Positions 1-7,379 of a stretch of 11,828 nucleotides of DNA are shown piece after piece. The notes under the pieces were generated by a model. It saw only the letters and a program-made list of their open reading frames with translations, was not told where the DNA came from and did no database searches. Both the position numbers and the translations under genes were made by a program. This stretch comes from Euperipatoides rowelli (Eukaryota > Onychophora > Udeonychophora > Euonychophora > Peripatopsidae). The first letter of the stretch is position 1; every line of letters begins with the position of its first letter. The DNA is taken from the NCBI GenBank assembly GCA_003024985.2, contig PXIH01S0024317.1; one strand, given 5' to 3'.

Positions 1-118
1 GGAGAACCATTGTCTAACAATGCAATTTCCCAAATATTACCAAGTTTAACTTTTATAGTATGTTTATTTTTTAAATTGTTTAAATAATTTTTATGTTTAT
101 TAATTTTATTAGAAAACT

Positions 119-173
119 TTGAGCTGTAACTTGTACACATAGGGATTGCATCCTGCTCAACAATACAATCCCT
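119..173 (-). promoter_or_regulatory. frameshift-stimulating stem-loop, possible pseudoknot
   Basis: On the minus strand AGGGATTG (173-166) pairs perfectly with CAATCCCT (148-141), giving an 8-bp stem with a 17-nt loop, five nt after the slippery heptamer. In the loop TTGAGC (160-155) can pair with GCTCAA (124-119) downstream of the stem, giving an H-type pseudoknot with a 6-bp second stem. Between the stems there would be about 6 nt and the last loop would be 16 nt, so the pseudoknot is less certain than the first stem. Confidence 0.55.
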
Positions 174-178
174 TAATT

Positions 179-185
179 GTTTAAA
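179..185 (-). promoter_or_regulatory. -1 ribosomal frameshift slippery site TTTAAAC
   Basis: The minus strand reads T TTA AAC in phase with the frame that holds the last gag cysteine (ACT TTA AAC AAT TAA). This matches the X XXY YYZ rule. Slipping back one base gives TTT AAA CAA TTA, which leads without a stop into the protease frame as far as the window edge. The unslipped frame stops two codons on (TAA at 175-173). A stem begins five bases downstream. In retroelements such sites set the Gag to Gag-Pol ratio. Function in this copy is inferred. Confidence 0.7.
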
Positions 186-238
186 GTCTTAGTTTTTACT
201 TGGCTACTATCTAAATTATCTCTAGTTTGTTTTTGCCA

Positions 239-281
239 ACAATTTTTTTAAGATGGCCTTGTTTTTTACAAAAACTACACA
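239..281 (-). other. CCHC zinc knuckle 3 of gag (damaged)
   Basis: The four ligand codons Cys, Cys, His and Cys can be placed at 281-279, 270-268, 255-253 and 241-239, with K-K-Q-G-H-L-K-K between the second Cys and the last. Two indels break the phase: an extra TG/GT after the first Cys, and one missing A in the A-run at 243-249. The total is 43 nt instead of 42. Confidence 0.65.
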
Positions 282-317
282 AAAGAATTGTTTTACTAGA
301 TTGTCTTTTTTTAAATT

Positions 318-359
318 ACAAATTTGTTCTGTATGGTCAAACTTGTTACAGTATGAACA
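318..359 (-). other. CCHC zinc knuckle 2 of gag (intact)
   Basis: The minus strand encodes C-S-Y-C-N-K-F-D-H-T-E-Q-I-C in one frame, an exact C-x2-C-x4-H-x4-C box of 14 codons. All four zinc ligands are present. In known gag proteins such boxes bind the packaged RNA. Confidence 0.85.
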
Positions 360-410
360 TTGTATAGGCTTTCTATCTGCTGTAGCAGGTTTTGATTGTT
401 CTCTAAAATA

Positions 411-450
411 ACATATTGACTAAGTGACCTTGTTTTCTACATATCCTACA
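411..450 (-). other. CCHC zinc knuckle 1 of gag (damaged)
   Basis: The minus strand reads C-R-I-C-R-K-Q-G-H-L-V, the first part of a C-x2-C-x4-H-x4-C nucleocapsid knuckle. The last cysteine codon (TGT at 413-411) is out of frame because the box is 2 nt short of 42. This is where the open segment that began at 644 loses phase. Confidence 0.65.
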
Positions 451-866
451 AAACTTTCTACTTTTGTTATAAAAAAATGTGTTTTTTTTTCTATTCTGAA
501 GTTACAGTTTAGTTCTGTAATTTGGCCCTCCAGTTGTGTTAATATTTTAAGTTTTTGTAATTGAAATGCCTTACGGCAATCTTTCTGCAAATGGTCTAAG
601 ATCATGTCAATTTTTACATTTTTGTGCAAGTCATAAGTTGTCATTCAATTTCAAATAGTCAGTAATGGACAAAACTGGCCCTTCGTCTTCTTGTTGGTAT
701 TTGTCATTAAGTTTTTGGACCGGTATACGTTCAGAAAAGTCTTCACAAAAGGTAGTTTTGAAATGTTTAATAAAATTTTTAAATGAGATTATTGTACCTT
801 TACTTTTTTTAAACCAATTAAGAGCTTTGTCCCCTAAATAGCAGTTTAATAGTTTTTGTGTACCCT

Positions 867-906
867 CCCAGTTAATTTTATAAGTTTCAATATAAAATTA
901 ACTGGG
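867..906. repeat. perfect 16-bp fold-back inside gag
   Basis: The arm at 867-882 (CCCAGTTAATTTTATA) is the exact reverse complement of 891-906, with an 8-nt spacer. It lies where the N-terminal gag frame (ending at 887) gives way to the capsid frame. The arm near the capsid is part of a plausible coding stretch (TYKINWEG), so the other arm looks like an inverted copy made during repair. Confidence 0.85.
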
Positions 907-1580
907 TGTGTTTTGACCCTTTTAATTTGTAAAGACCTTTGGTTCTAATTTTTTGATTGCTTGCTTTTGTAATTTTGACATTATCTTCATCATAATTGTC
1001 ATGTACTTTCTTTTTTACTTTTGGTTTTGGATTACATGGAGTTTCATCTTCGGAATCAGAAGTATACATTTTTTTGTTTTTTACAGTATTAAAATCTTTA
1101 GAATTTAATTTTTCCTGAACTTTTAATCTATTTTTATCTTTTAAATAATTGTCCTCCTCTGATTCCTGTAATTTAACTCCATGTAACCTGGTTTTTATTT
1201 TCTTTACTGCTCTATCAATAGTTGTACCACTACTATTAGAATTATTATTACCAGTAGTTGTTCTAAATTTTGGCTTAAAAATGGTAACTCATTTTCTGAT
1301 TCTGTACAGGAATTTTCTATTTTTTCATTTTTATACCTTAATACTTCATTTAATTTAGATCTAGAGCTATATTTTTTAGCTTTTTTATGTATAACAATTT
1401 GTACACATTTGTCTGAATCTTGTTCAGTATCCGCTGTAAAGTAGTAATCAGATAATTCTGCATTTTCAAAAAATTTTGGTTTTGTATTATGTCATTTTCA
1501 TACTCTGAAACATTTGGTGAAAGAGTTTTGTCTATATTTGCTTCTTCCATCATAAAATTTTTACTATTACAGTAATTCAA

Positions 1581-2417
1581 TTTATAATTTTAAAATGTAT
1601 TAACCATTAAATAGAAAAAAAAAACACTATATTATTGTATTTAACCTGGAAAAACACTATATCATACTTTATACTGAAATAGTAATCAAATATATTTCAC
1701 AACATGAATTTATTAATTTAAATTGAAATAGTAATGGTAATGGTATAATAGTATTTCAAAATAAAACAAAAAAAAATTATTTAAATTTGTCAATATTGCT
1801 TACTCTATAAATATAGGATAGGCTACTCCTATCGTTAAATTTTCATATCTATTCAAATTTTGTTTATAATATATTTATCTAGGATTAAATTACTTTAAAT
1901 AAATCTATTGTTTTTAATTATTTAAATAAGAAATTTCATTATTTGGTGATAAAGTTAAAACTTTTTCAAAATATAACCTACACTAATTCCTGACTAATGC
2001 TTGCTTTTTTTCCCTATCTAACAAGAAAACAGATATTTCTTAACATTATACTACAGCTTTTGCTATTCATTTTATAATTATATAGTTATATAAAACTTCA
2101 CTATAAACTATTCACAATTAAGCTTGTTATAATTGACTAAATAGTCAATGCTAAATTTTAAATACTGTATTTAGGCCTTTTCTTTAAAACTCAAAGTTAT
2201 TTTAGAACTCCAATAAAAAAATTTATTTACCGTTCGTGTTGTTAGCCCGGGCTATACCATAAACATCAGTCTAGAAATCCATTCCACGTTGTTATAATGA
2301 TCCTACAAACACTGAAATTCCAACTATTGACAGCGTTCCTTTCTCCACAGGATGAAGCCACTTATAACATTCGTGGCAGGCTATCCCTGAAGTCACAAAT
2401 GTTGCGCTCCTTGGATG
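1581..2417 (-). other. leader between the possible LTR and gag; no gene seen
   Basis: This stretch is AT-rich from 1581 to about 2215 and clearly more GC-rich from 2220 to 2417. No capsid-like or other protein motif was recognised on either strand. The AT-rich part holds short direct repeats: AAAAACACTATAT at 1620-1632 and 1650-1662, and TGAAATAGTAAT near 1675 and 1724. A small hairpin, GATAGG-CTACT-CCTATC, lies near 1818-1834. Towards 2390-2410 the minus strand reads GCGCAACATTTGTGACTTC, which resembles an LTR end plus primer-binding region of animal Gypsy elements, but no tRNA match could be confirmed. Confidence 0.35.
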
Positions 2418-2655
2418 TGTAGTGGTGAGAATAAAAACCAGAATAACACCGACAAGTATGAGTCTTAATCCAGTATAATAAATAAAGCATCTTTAATTCA
2501 GGTAAACAATAAATTTAATTCTTGATAAATAACGAGTGAACAATTAATCTTAGGAAAGACTGATATTGTCTTACCTGGTAACTTTAACATTCGGCATCTG
2601 ATACAACATACATGGCGCCGGTGCATAATTCCATTGACAGGAGTGTCACACTACA
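2418..2655 (-). repeat. possible 5' LTR of the retrotransposon
   Basis: On the minus strand this 238-base block begins TGTAGTG and ends CACTACA, a 7-bp terminal inverted repeat of the TG...CA type usual for LTRs. It lies upstream of gag in the right orientation. An ATTAAA poly-A signal (2497-2492, minus) and AT-rich TATA-like stretches lie inside. Only one copy is in the window, so it cannot be confirmed by comparison. The right boundary could instead be near 2396 (minus ...CAACA) and the left one near 2703. Confidence 0.35.
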
Positions 2656-2739
2656 GAGTAAAGCTGATTAGATTCCATAAACTATAGTAAACTTTATGTT
2701 AACAATTAAAATGTAAGAACTGTGCTGGCGGTTCAATGC

Positions 2740-2905
2740 CCATAGTCCAGCCCCAGTGAAATATGCGGCACTGCCGTATTATTAATAAGACAGTGCCGTC
2801 TTGACACGCCCTCCCGCTCCCGTCAAATATGATTATGGACTAAGCTTACTAGATGCGTGAAGGTGAGAATGGGAGCGGGAATGAACCTAGCACCTTGGTG
2901 CTTAT
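2740..2905. repeat. GC-rich patch with nested inverted repeats
   Basis: Several exact inverted repeats cluster here: TAGTCCA/TGGACTA (2743-2749 and 2836-2842), CGGCACTG/CAGTGCCG (2766-2773 and 2791-2798), TCCCGCTCCC/GGGAGCGGGA (2812-2821 and 2871-2880), and the compact hairpin AGCACC-TT-GGTGCT near 2889-2902. The first encloses the second, while the third crosses the first, so not all can form at once. The patch is much richer in G+C than its flanks. It may be the outer part of the retroelement LTR, a separate non-autonomous element or a structured RNA. No tRNA or snRNA was recognised. Confidence 0.5.
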
Positions 2906-4188
2906 TTGTTTTTATAACCTTGGATGATGTCATCTTTAGAATTTTACATAATAACAATGTTATGAATAGCTTTAAATCAGCTGATGATAAACACTAGCAA
3001 GCATGGCTATTCCTACTTGTATTAATTATTGCATGTAAACTATTATTGACTTTTATTTGATGAGCCAATTTTGTCATATACAATCTTAAGCATTGTCATT
3101 CATTTAAAAATTTAAAGTCTAATAAGAAATGTACTAAGTACATCAAAACTTAACTAACTACACAATGATTAATTATTAGGCCCTATGGACAATACCATGG
3201 ACCTATTATTCAGGTTTATTTATTTAATAATTAATATATTACAATATACCGTACGTTAGAGCATACAAATTGGGCTCTTACATGTACAAAATAAAATTTG
3301 TTTTAGAATTATGCAACCTAGCCCAGTGAAGGATATGGAAACATTTACATGATATTTCAAATCAAGAAATGATTGGTAAAAGGAAAATAAATATTAAAAA
3401 TTTATATACAAAACAAAAGTCAAACTATAAAGTCCATCCAGACTGCTTCAGGAATAAATGATTATACCCGTATATGTATCAATATAAAACAAAGCTTGAG
3501 ATCCATTTTAATAAAGTGAAATAAGAAGAAAAGTTATTAAAGCAAAAGCAAATGATTTATTCTCCAGTTTATCTTAAAGCATTTGATCCAAATAGTTTAC
3601 AGCAATTCTGCTTATAATTAATAATCGTAACAAAATACTCACTTGAAAAATCATAACATGAAGACAATGAATCAGAAAATTAAATGTTGTAGTAGGCCAA
3701 TCCTTGTAAATCATCAAACAATCTGGAAAACCAAATAAATAAAAAAATAAGTGATACGGATAAATATTAACACCTGGTAAATTCTCCTTAAATAATATGA
3801 ATGGAAATATGTATTTTTCAAACAGAAATATACATCACTTTCCGTATAAGAATAATAATGATGACAAATATGAAAAACCGCCAATTATCCAATGCTTCAC
3901 ACTGGCGAAATCAAAGCATCTAAGCTGCCTCCACATAACTGACATAGGCATTTGGAAAATCATGTCAGATGTCATAAACATATTTAAATCATAGCATTAA
4001 AAAAAATAAGTGCACAAATGTAAAGAAAATATTTACAAAATTATAAAAAAGGCTTTTGGTGTAACAAAAGACTTGCTACACCATCGGCATTTTGAATAAC
4101 CAAATGGAAATAATGTGTTTATAGCAAGAGAAAATTACTGATTTGTAATGCACTGGATATCTGGATATGTCTTTATGTTACAACTCTG
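2906..4188. other. AT-rich stretch without a recognisable gene
   Basis: No convincing coding region or RNA gene was seen. The longest open stretch on the plus strand (3797-3994, 65 codons) has no motif and ordinary AT-rich composition, and is taken as chance. The 15-nt palindrome ATGTACTAAGTACAT lies at 3129-3143. An imperfect hairpin of about 37 nt lies at 3175-3211, with inner arms CTATGG/CCATGG around the loop ACAATA. Confidence 0.5.
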
Positions 4189-4252
4189 TGTACCACCTGA
4201 AACAACATAATGTACCACTAGTGCTACATGTACCATAGTTTAAGAATCCTTG
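4189..4252. mobile_element. hAT-like transposon terminus (right end only)
   Basis: The motif TGTACCA occurs three times at 4189-4195, 4211-4217 and 4229-4235, followed by TAGTTTAAGAATCCTTG. Read on the minus strand, the end is CAAGGATTCTTAAACTATGG, close in style to hAT termini (CAG-x-G-x-TTCTCAAACT). Iterated subterminal motifs are typical transposase-binding sites in hAT elements. No matching left terminus or target duplication was found, so the element is either broken or much longer. A further hAT-like phrase (minus GAAGGTTCTCAATCTTTT) follows at about 4291-4308. Confidence 0.3.
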
Positions 4253-4309
4253 TTGTAGCCTAATGAATGGAGAAAATGGGTCCAATACCTAAAAGATTGA
4301 GAACCTTCA

Positions 4310-4511
4310 AATCAATGTGAGATCGTTGATCTTTGATAACAAAATTTAAAAAAAAAATGAAATTTATATATTATTTTTGTGGGTTATATACTGTTGATCA
4401 CATTATACCATATCTTTTTTCTAGGAATGTTTGAGATAATGGTTGTACAACTGATGTTTTTTTAAGAAATAAATTGTCATTCATTCATTCAATAATGATC
4501 TCACATTGATT
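4310..4511. repeat. 202-bp unit flanked by perfect 15-bp inverted repeats
   Basis: AATCAATGTGAGATC at 4310-4324 is the exact reverse complement of 4497-4511. The 172-bp interior is AT-rich and includes a short ATTC microsatellite at about 4478-4491. The size and layout fit a small MITE, but the 8 bases on each side (AACCTTCA and AGACAATA) do not match, so no target duplication supports it. Confidence 0.5.
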
Positions 4512-6683
4512 AGACAATAATTTCTTAATTGTACTGAGGCAAATTATTGATCACATAGTAAAATAAATCTTATATGGCTGACTTCATTTTTTTTTTAAAT
4601 TGTTGTATAAAGCTGTTAAATCATTTCTTAAAATTTATTTTACTTTATTTGTTGTGTATTTGCCTTTTTTATTCTAATTGAGACATTTTTTAATAGGTTG
4701 TTCTTCATTTAGTTGTTAATTTGATGTAGAAAGTTATTTCCATCTGTAAGACTTTTCTTTCATCGTGGTTATTAGTGGCTGGTGAGATTGGGTTTAAGAA
4801 GGATTACCATAAGAATGCTACTAGTTAGTTTTATGCTGTGATGAAAGCTGAACAATTTATTCTTCTGTAAGGTTGCAGTGAGCATTTGGGTTTTACTCTG
4901 CAAATGATTGTAACTAAGAAGGATTCATGTTTATTTTTTATTTTGGATAATTTTGAGATTTTCCTTATTTCTTCTTTATAGGTTAATGATACAATCATTC
5001 TACCTGGGTTCATTTTTGGCTCATATATTATTATAAACAGTAAATAGATCTTGTCTATGCCTAAAATAAACGTACTGAATATTGTAATAATGGTGTATTT
5101 CTTTCATTTTTTTTTTTTTTGTTGTTGTTGTTGTTTGAGGGAATTTAATTTTCCCAAACAATAATCTTTTAAATATATGTTATGAAGTTAAGTTTAAAAC
5201 ATTTTAAACTATTGTTAGTTGACTTAATAGTATGCTATTTTAAGTTACAGTTCTTGCTATAAAAGGCTATATAAAAATCTCTTCTCCTTGATAGAAATAG
5301 ACTTTTATTTTTGGGTGAGGGGTGGGGAATGACCCTGAACTGTATAGCATACTTCAAAACATGGCACAAACTTCAAATTTGACATATGGGTAGGTTGCAT
5401 AGGGTAGACAATGAAATATATACTTTTTTTTTTTGGGGGGGGGGGGATGGGAGAGGCAATGCCAGGTCCCAGGCAACACTGTGTACTTCAGATAGTTTAT
5501 AATATAATAAAGTATCTTTTGAAAAGAAAAATAGCTAAAAATGTTTACTTTTATAGGCTAACACTTATTTAGGATGATATATATACATTGTATGTTGTTG
5601 ACTTAATGCCTTTATCCATCCTAATCAGTATTGTATATTTTTAATTTATAATATAGAAATAAATAATATCAAATTAAGATTTCCATTTCTATACAACTTA
5701 AATTAATAAAATATTTTTGGGGGTGGGGCTCACTCCCTAAACCTCCAAAATATTGTTTAAAAGCGATGAAGCATGTATTATTTTTTCCCTACCATACCAA
5801 AAACTATAGAAACAAGTCTGATTGTCAATTATTTTCTGAAATTGAGTCAGTAGTTGCTGGACCTGCTAGATCCAATTAAAGTAAAAATGTTAGAATTTTG
5901 ATTTTTAAATTATTTTTAATTCACTAATAACTTCAAATTAAAAGCACATTTTCAATATTGGAATATATTTCAAGTCACCGAAGCTAGCATTACCGTACTA
6001 AAATGGAAGCCGCCTATTTTATTACTTTATTATATTTATATAAATAGAAATGTACATATATTAAAAAAAAAACTAGCCTATGTTTAATTATTCAATAGTG
6101 TTTATAGTAAATACTAAATTATAGATATATTATATTATAAATGCAATCTAATTGATAATAAAATTCATTATTAATGCTGTTTTACACATTAAACTACTGG
6201 CATACTTTAAATATCTGAAATTAATTTTTTTTTTTTTAAATAATTTTTTGTTAATATATTTAATCATTATAATTTATTTTAAATTCAATGTTTTAGAAAT
6301 GTTGCAAATTTAATATAAATATAAGGAAACAGAAGATTTTATGTAATGGCTTGTCCGTTCCAGCAAAAGTTGAGCTTAACTTTTTTAACGCACAGGTACA
6401 AATGTGCACTTGTGTGATAATTTCACGTAGAATATTTGGTATATTTGAGCGTTATTTTTCTACTTAATTATATTTTTACTTAAATATTTTAAGAAAAGTT
6501 TACATAATTCATCATTGAAAATTTAATTAAAAAAATAATGATGATTATGAAATTTTAATCATACCACAAAGGAAAGAATTTGCAAAATCCATTTATTGGC
6601 TATTATTATTATATATTTTTTTGTGTTAATCATAATCGATATTGAAACTCATAGTATAAATGAAAATTGATGAAAATTAATTA
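4512..6683. other. AT-rich non-coding stretch with homopolymers and small hairpins
   Basis: No gene was recognised on either strand. A 60-codon open stretch on the minus strand at 5013-4831 has no family features. Visible structure includes a T-run followed by TTG repeats (about 5108-5136), G-rich tracts (5313-5327 and 5435-5446), and an AT-rich hairpin at 5641-5706 (arms TTAATTTA/TAAATTAA and TATAGAAAT/ATTTCTATA). A TATAAAAGG match lies at 5258-5266, but no transcript can be linked to it. Confidence 0.5.
5424..5446 (+). repeat. T11-G12 homopolymer junction
   Basis: Eleven T are followed directly by twelve G, then ATGGGAGAGG. Together with the GGG-TGA-GGGG-T-GGGG run at 5313-5327 this makes local G-quadruplex formation on the plus strand possible. 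T-run plus G-run junctions also occur just inside the ends of some hAT-type elements, but no termini were found here. Confidence 0.7.
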
Positions 6684-6691
6684 CCCTCACA
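6684..6691 (+). repeat. left target-site duplication of the MITE
   Basis: CCCTCACA directly precedes the left end. It matches CCTTCACA at 7039-7046 in 7 of 8 bases. Confidence 0.6.
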
Positions 6692-7038
6692 CTGAGGCAT
6701 GCCATGACTGTTTGGTACCCAGGGCTGAACTGACTTTTGCCACCTCCTTGACAAATATTTTGATAAGCTTTTTTTTTAGAGTTGTCTGGATGTTTTGTTG
6801 ACCGTCTGTCTTATTTTGATGTTTTTTTTTTTTTTTAAGTTGTCTGGACATTTGGTTTCTTTCTGTCGTATTTTGTAATGTTTAATTTCATTACAATCAA
6901 AATTAAACACTAAAAGAACGTACCCACCTGTCACCCAACACTGCACACTCATACCCCCACCTCCCCCCTAAAATTTTTTTGCACCTCCCTGGTGATGGTA
7001 CCTGGGGTGGGCCACCCTCCCCCCTTGGTATGCCTCTG
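6692..7038. mobile_element. non-autonomous hAT-type MITE (347 bp)
   Basis: The left end reads CTGAGGCATGCC and the right end, reverse-complemented, CAGAGGCATACC (10 of 12 identical), starting with the CAG usual for hAT elements. The flanks are CCCTCACA (6684-6691) and CCTTCACA (7039-7046), an 8-bp target duplication with one difference, the length hAT transposases make. Further inside both ends carry GGTACC. There is no transposase, so it would have been moved in trans by a full element. The interior holds a two-copy tandem repeat, a central 9-bp inverted repeat (6880-6888 and 6900-6908) and a GGGTGG-G-CCACCC palindrome (7005-7017). The differences in TIR and target site show it is old. Confidence 0.7.
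6769..6880 (+). repeat. two-copy tandem repeat inside the MITE
   Basis: Unit 1 (6769-6821) and unit 2 (6822-6880) each start with a T-run (9 and 15 T), then A-G-TTGTCTGGA, a T-rich middle with CTGTC, and TATTTTG-ATG. The units differ by substitutions and T-run length, so the duplication is not recent. Confidence 0.65.
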
Positions 7039-7046
7039 CCTTCACA
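7039..7046 (+). repeat. right target-site duplication of the MITE
   Basis: CCTTCACA directly follows the right end. It matches CCCTCACA at 6684-6691 in 7 of 8 bases. Confidence 0.6.
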
Positions 7047-7157
7047 GAGCTATCACTATGTGTTCCATTTCTTTGAGCTGCAAAATTTTATTTTTATGAA
7101 CACCATAAAACATCTATTACTTAGATTTCATCTGTTATTTTGACATATGAAAGTAAG

Positions 7158-7376
7158 GCCAGTGTCACACAGAGTGGTAAGTTGCAGTGCAGTGCAGCAA
7201 CAATTTTTTAAACACATAGTTTTCATTGCGATGCACCACATATGAATTTGTGTTGGTTTTGCTGTAGTTTTGAGTGGGCTGCAGTGAAAAAAAAACATAG
7301 AGCTTGCTTTAAAAATTGTTGTACTGGTGTGTTTGTTAGCAAACTGATTAGTTTTATATAAATTCCATGGTGTCAT
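7158..7376. mobile_element. decayed inverted-repeat element rich in former CpG sites
   Basis: CAACAATTTTTTAAA (7198-7212) is matched in reverse complement by 7308-7321 with one A/T length difference, about 95 bases apart. Outside these arms GGCCAGTGTCAC (7158-7169) and, at the right, GTGTCATCAGC (about 7369-7379) may be faint terminal repeats. The left half holds GCAGTGCAGTGCAGC and many TG/CA pairs, as expected of a once CpG-rich repeat decayed by methylation. An 82-codon open stretch on the minus strand at 7376-7128 runs through the repeat and is not taken as a gene. Family and exact borders are unknown. Confidence 0.35.
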
Positions 7377-7379
7377 CAG

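Larger units (their letters stand above)
1..187 (-). pseudogene. pol: start of pol with retropepsin active site, cut by the window edge
   Basis: In the -1 frame relative to gag the minus strand is open for about 60 codons up to the left edge, with no stop. The last residues read K-V-K-L-G-N-I-W-E-I-A-L-L-D-N-G-S, which fits the start of a retroviral-type aspartic protease: a beta strand, then hydrophobic-hydrophobic-D-x-G-S. The catalytic Asp is codon GAC at about 13-11. The residue after it is Asn, where Thr or Ser is normal. The rest of protease, reverse transcriptase, RNase H and integrase would lie left of the window. Expression would need the frameshift at 179-185. No stop or frameshift is visible in this short part, but the upstream gag is broken, so the copy is very likely dead. 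Confidence 0.7.
173..1580 (-). pseudogene. gag: gag pseudogene of a Ty3/Gypsy-like LTR retrotransposon
   Basis: Gag builds the retrotransposon particle: a capsid domain assembles the shell and CCHC knuckles bind the element RNA. Read on the minus strand from ATG at 1580, the sequence starts with an acidic, Ser/Asn/Lys-rich N-terminal part (to about 900, e.g. TSDSEDETPCNPKPK). A capsid-like stretch follows (about 880-650, with LLNCYLGDKALNWF and FKNFIKHFKTTF, the usual L-G-x-A-x-x-W-F and F-x-x-x-F pattern), then a helical part (LDHLQKDCRKAFQLQKL) and three CCHC knuckles. The gag stop is TAA at 175-173. The frame is broken near 1480, 1280, 885, 640, 415, 278 and 245, mostly in homopolymers, so no intact protein is made. 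The start at 1580 is the first ATG of the first open segment, and the true start may be further upstream. Assignment to gag is firm; the exact clade is inferred. Confidence 0.8.

Noticed and set aside
1149-1358. 69-codon open frame on the plus strand
   Set aside because: It is the antisense shadow of the gag pseudogene.
2729-2740. GGTTCAATGCC, resembling an RNA polymerase III B box (tRNA or SINE)
   Set aside because: No A box at a fitting distance upstream and no tRNA cloverleaf could be drawn around it.
3797-3994. 65-codon open frame on the plus strand
   Set aside because: AT-rich composition like its flanks and no motif, so taken as chance.
4831-5013. 60-codon open frame on the minus strand
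   Set aside because: No family features and no support from composition.
5258-5266. TATAAAAGG, a TATA-box match on the plus strand
   Set aside because: Such matches are expected by chance in AT-rich DNA, and no coding region or transcript start follows.
5641-5706. 66-nt hairpin as a microRNA precursor
   Set aside because: The stem is almost all A/T with interrupted pairing and a 24-nt loop, and a structure like this is expected by chance here.
7128-7376. 82-codon open frame on the minus strand
   Set aside because: It overlaps the decayed inverted-repeat element and has no protein family features.
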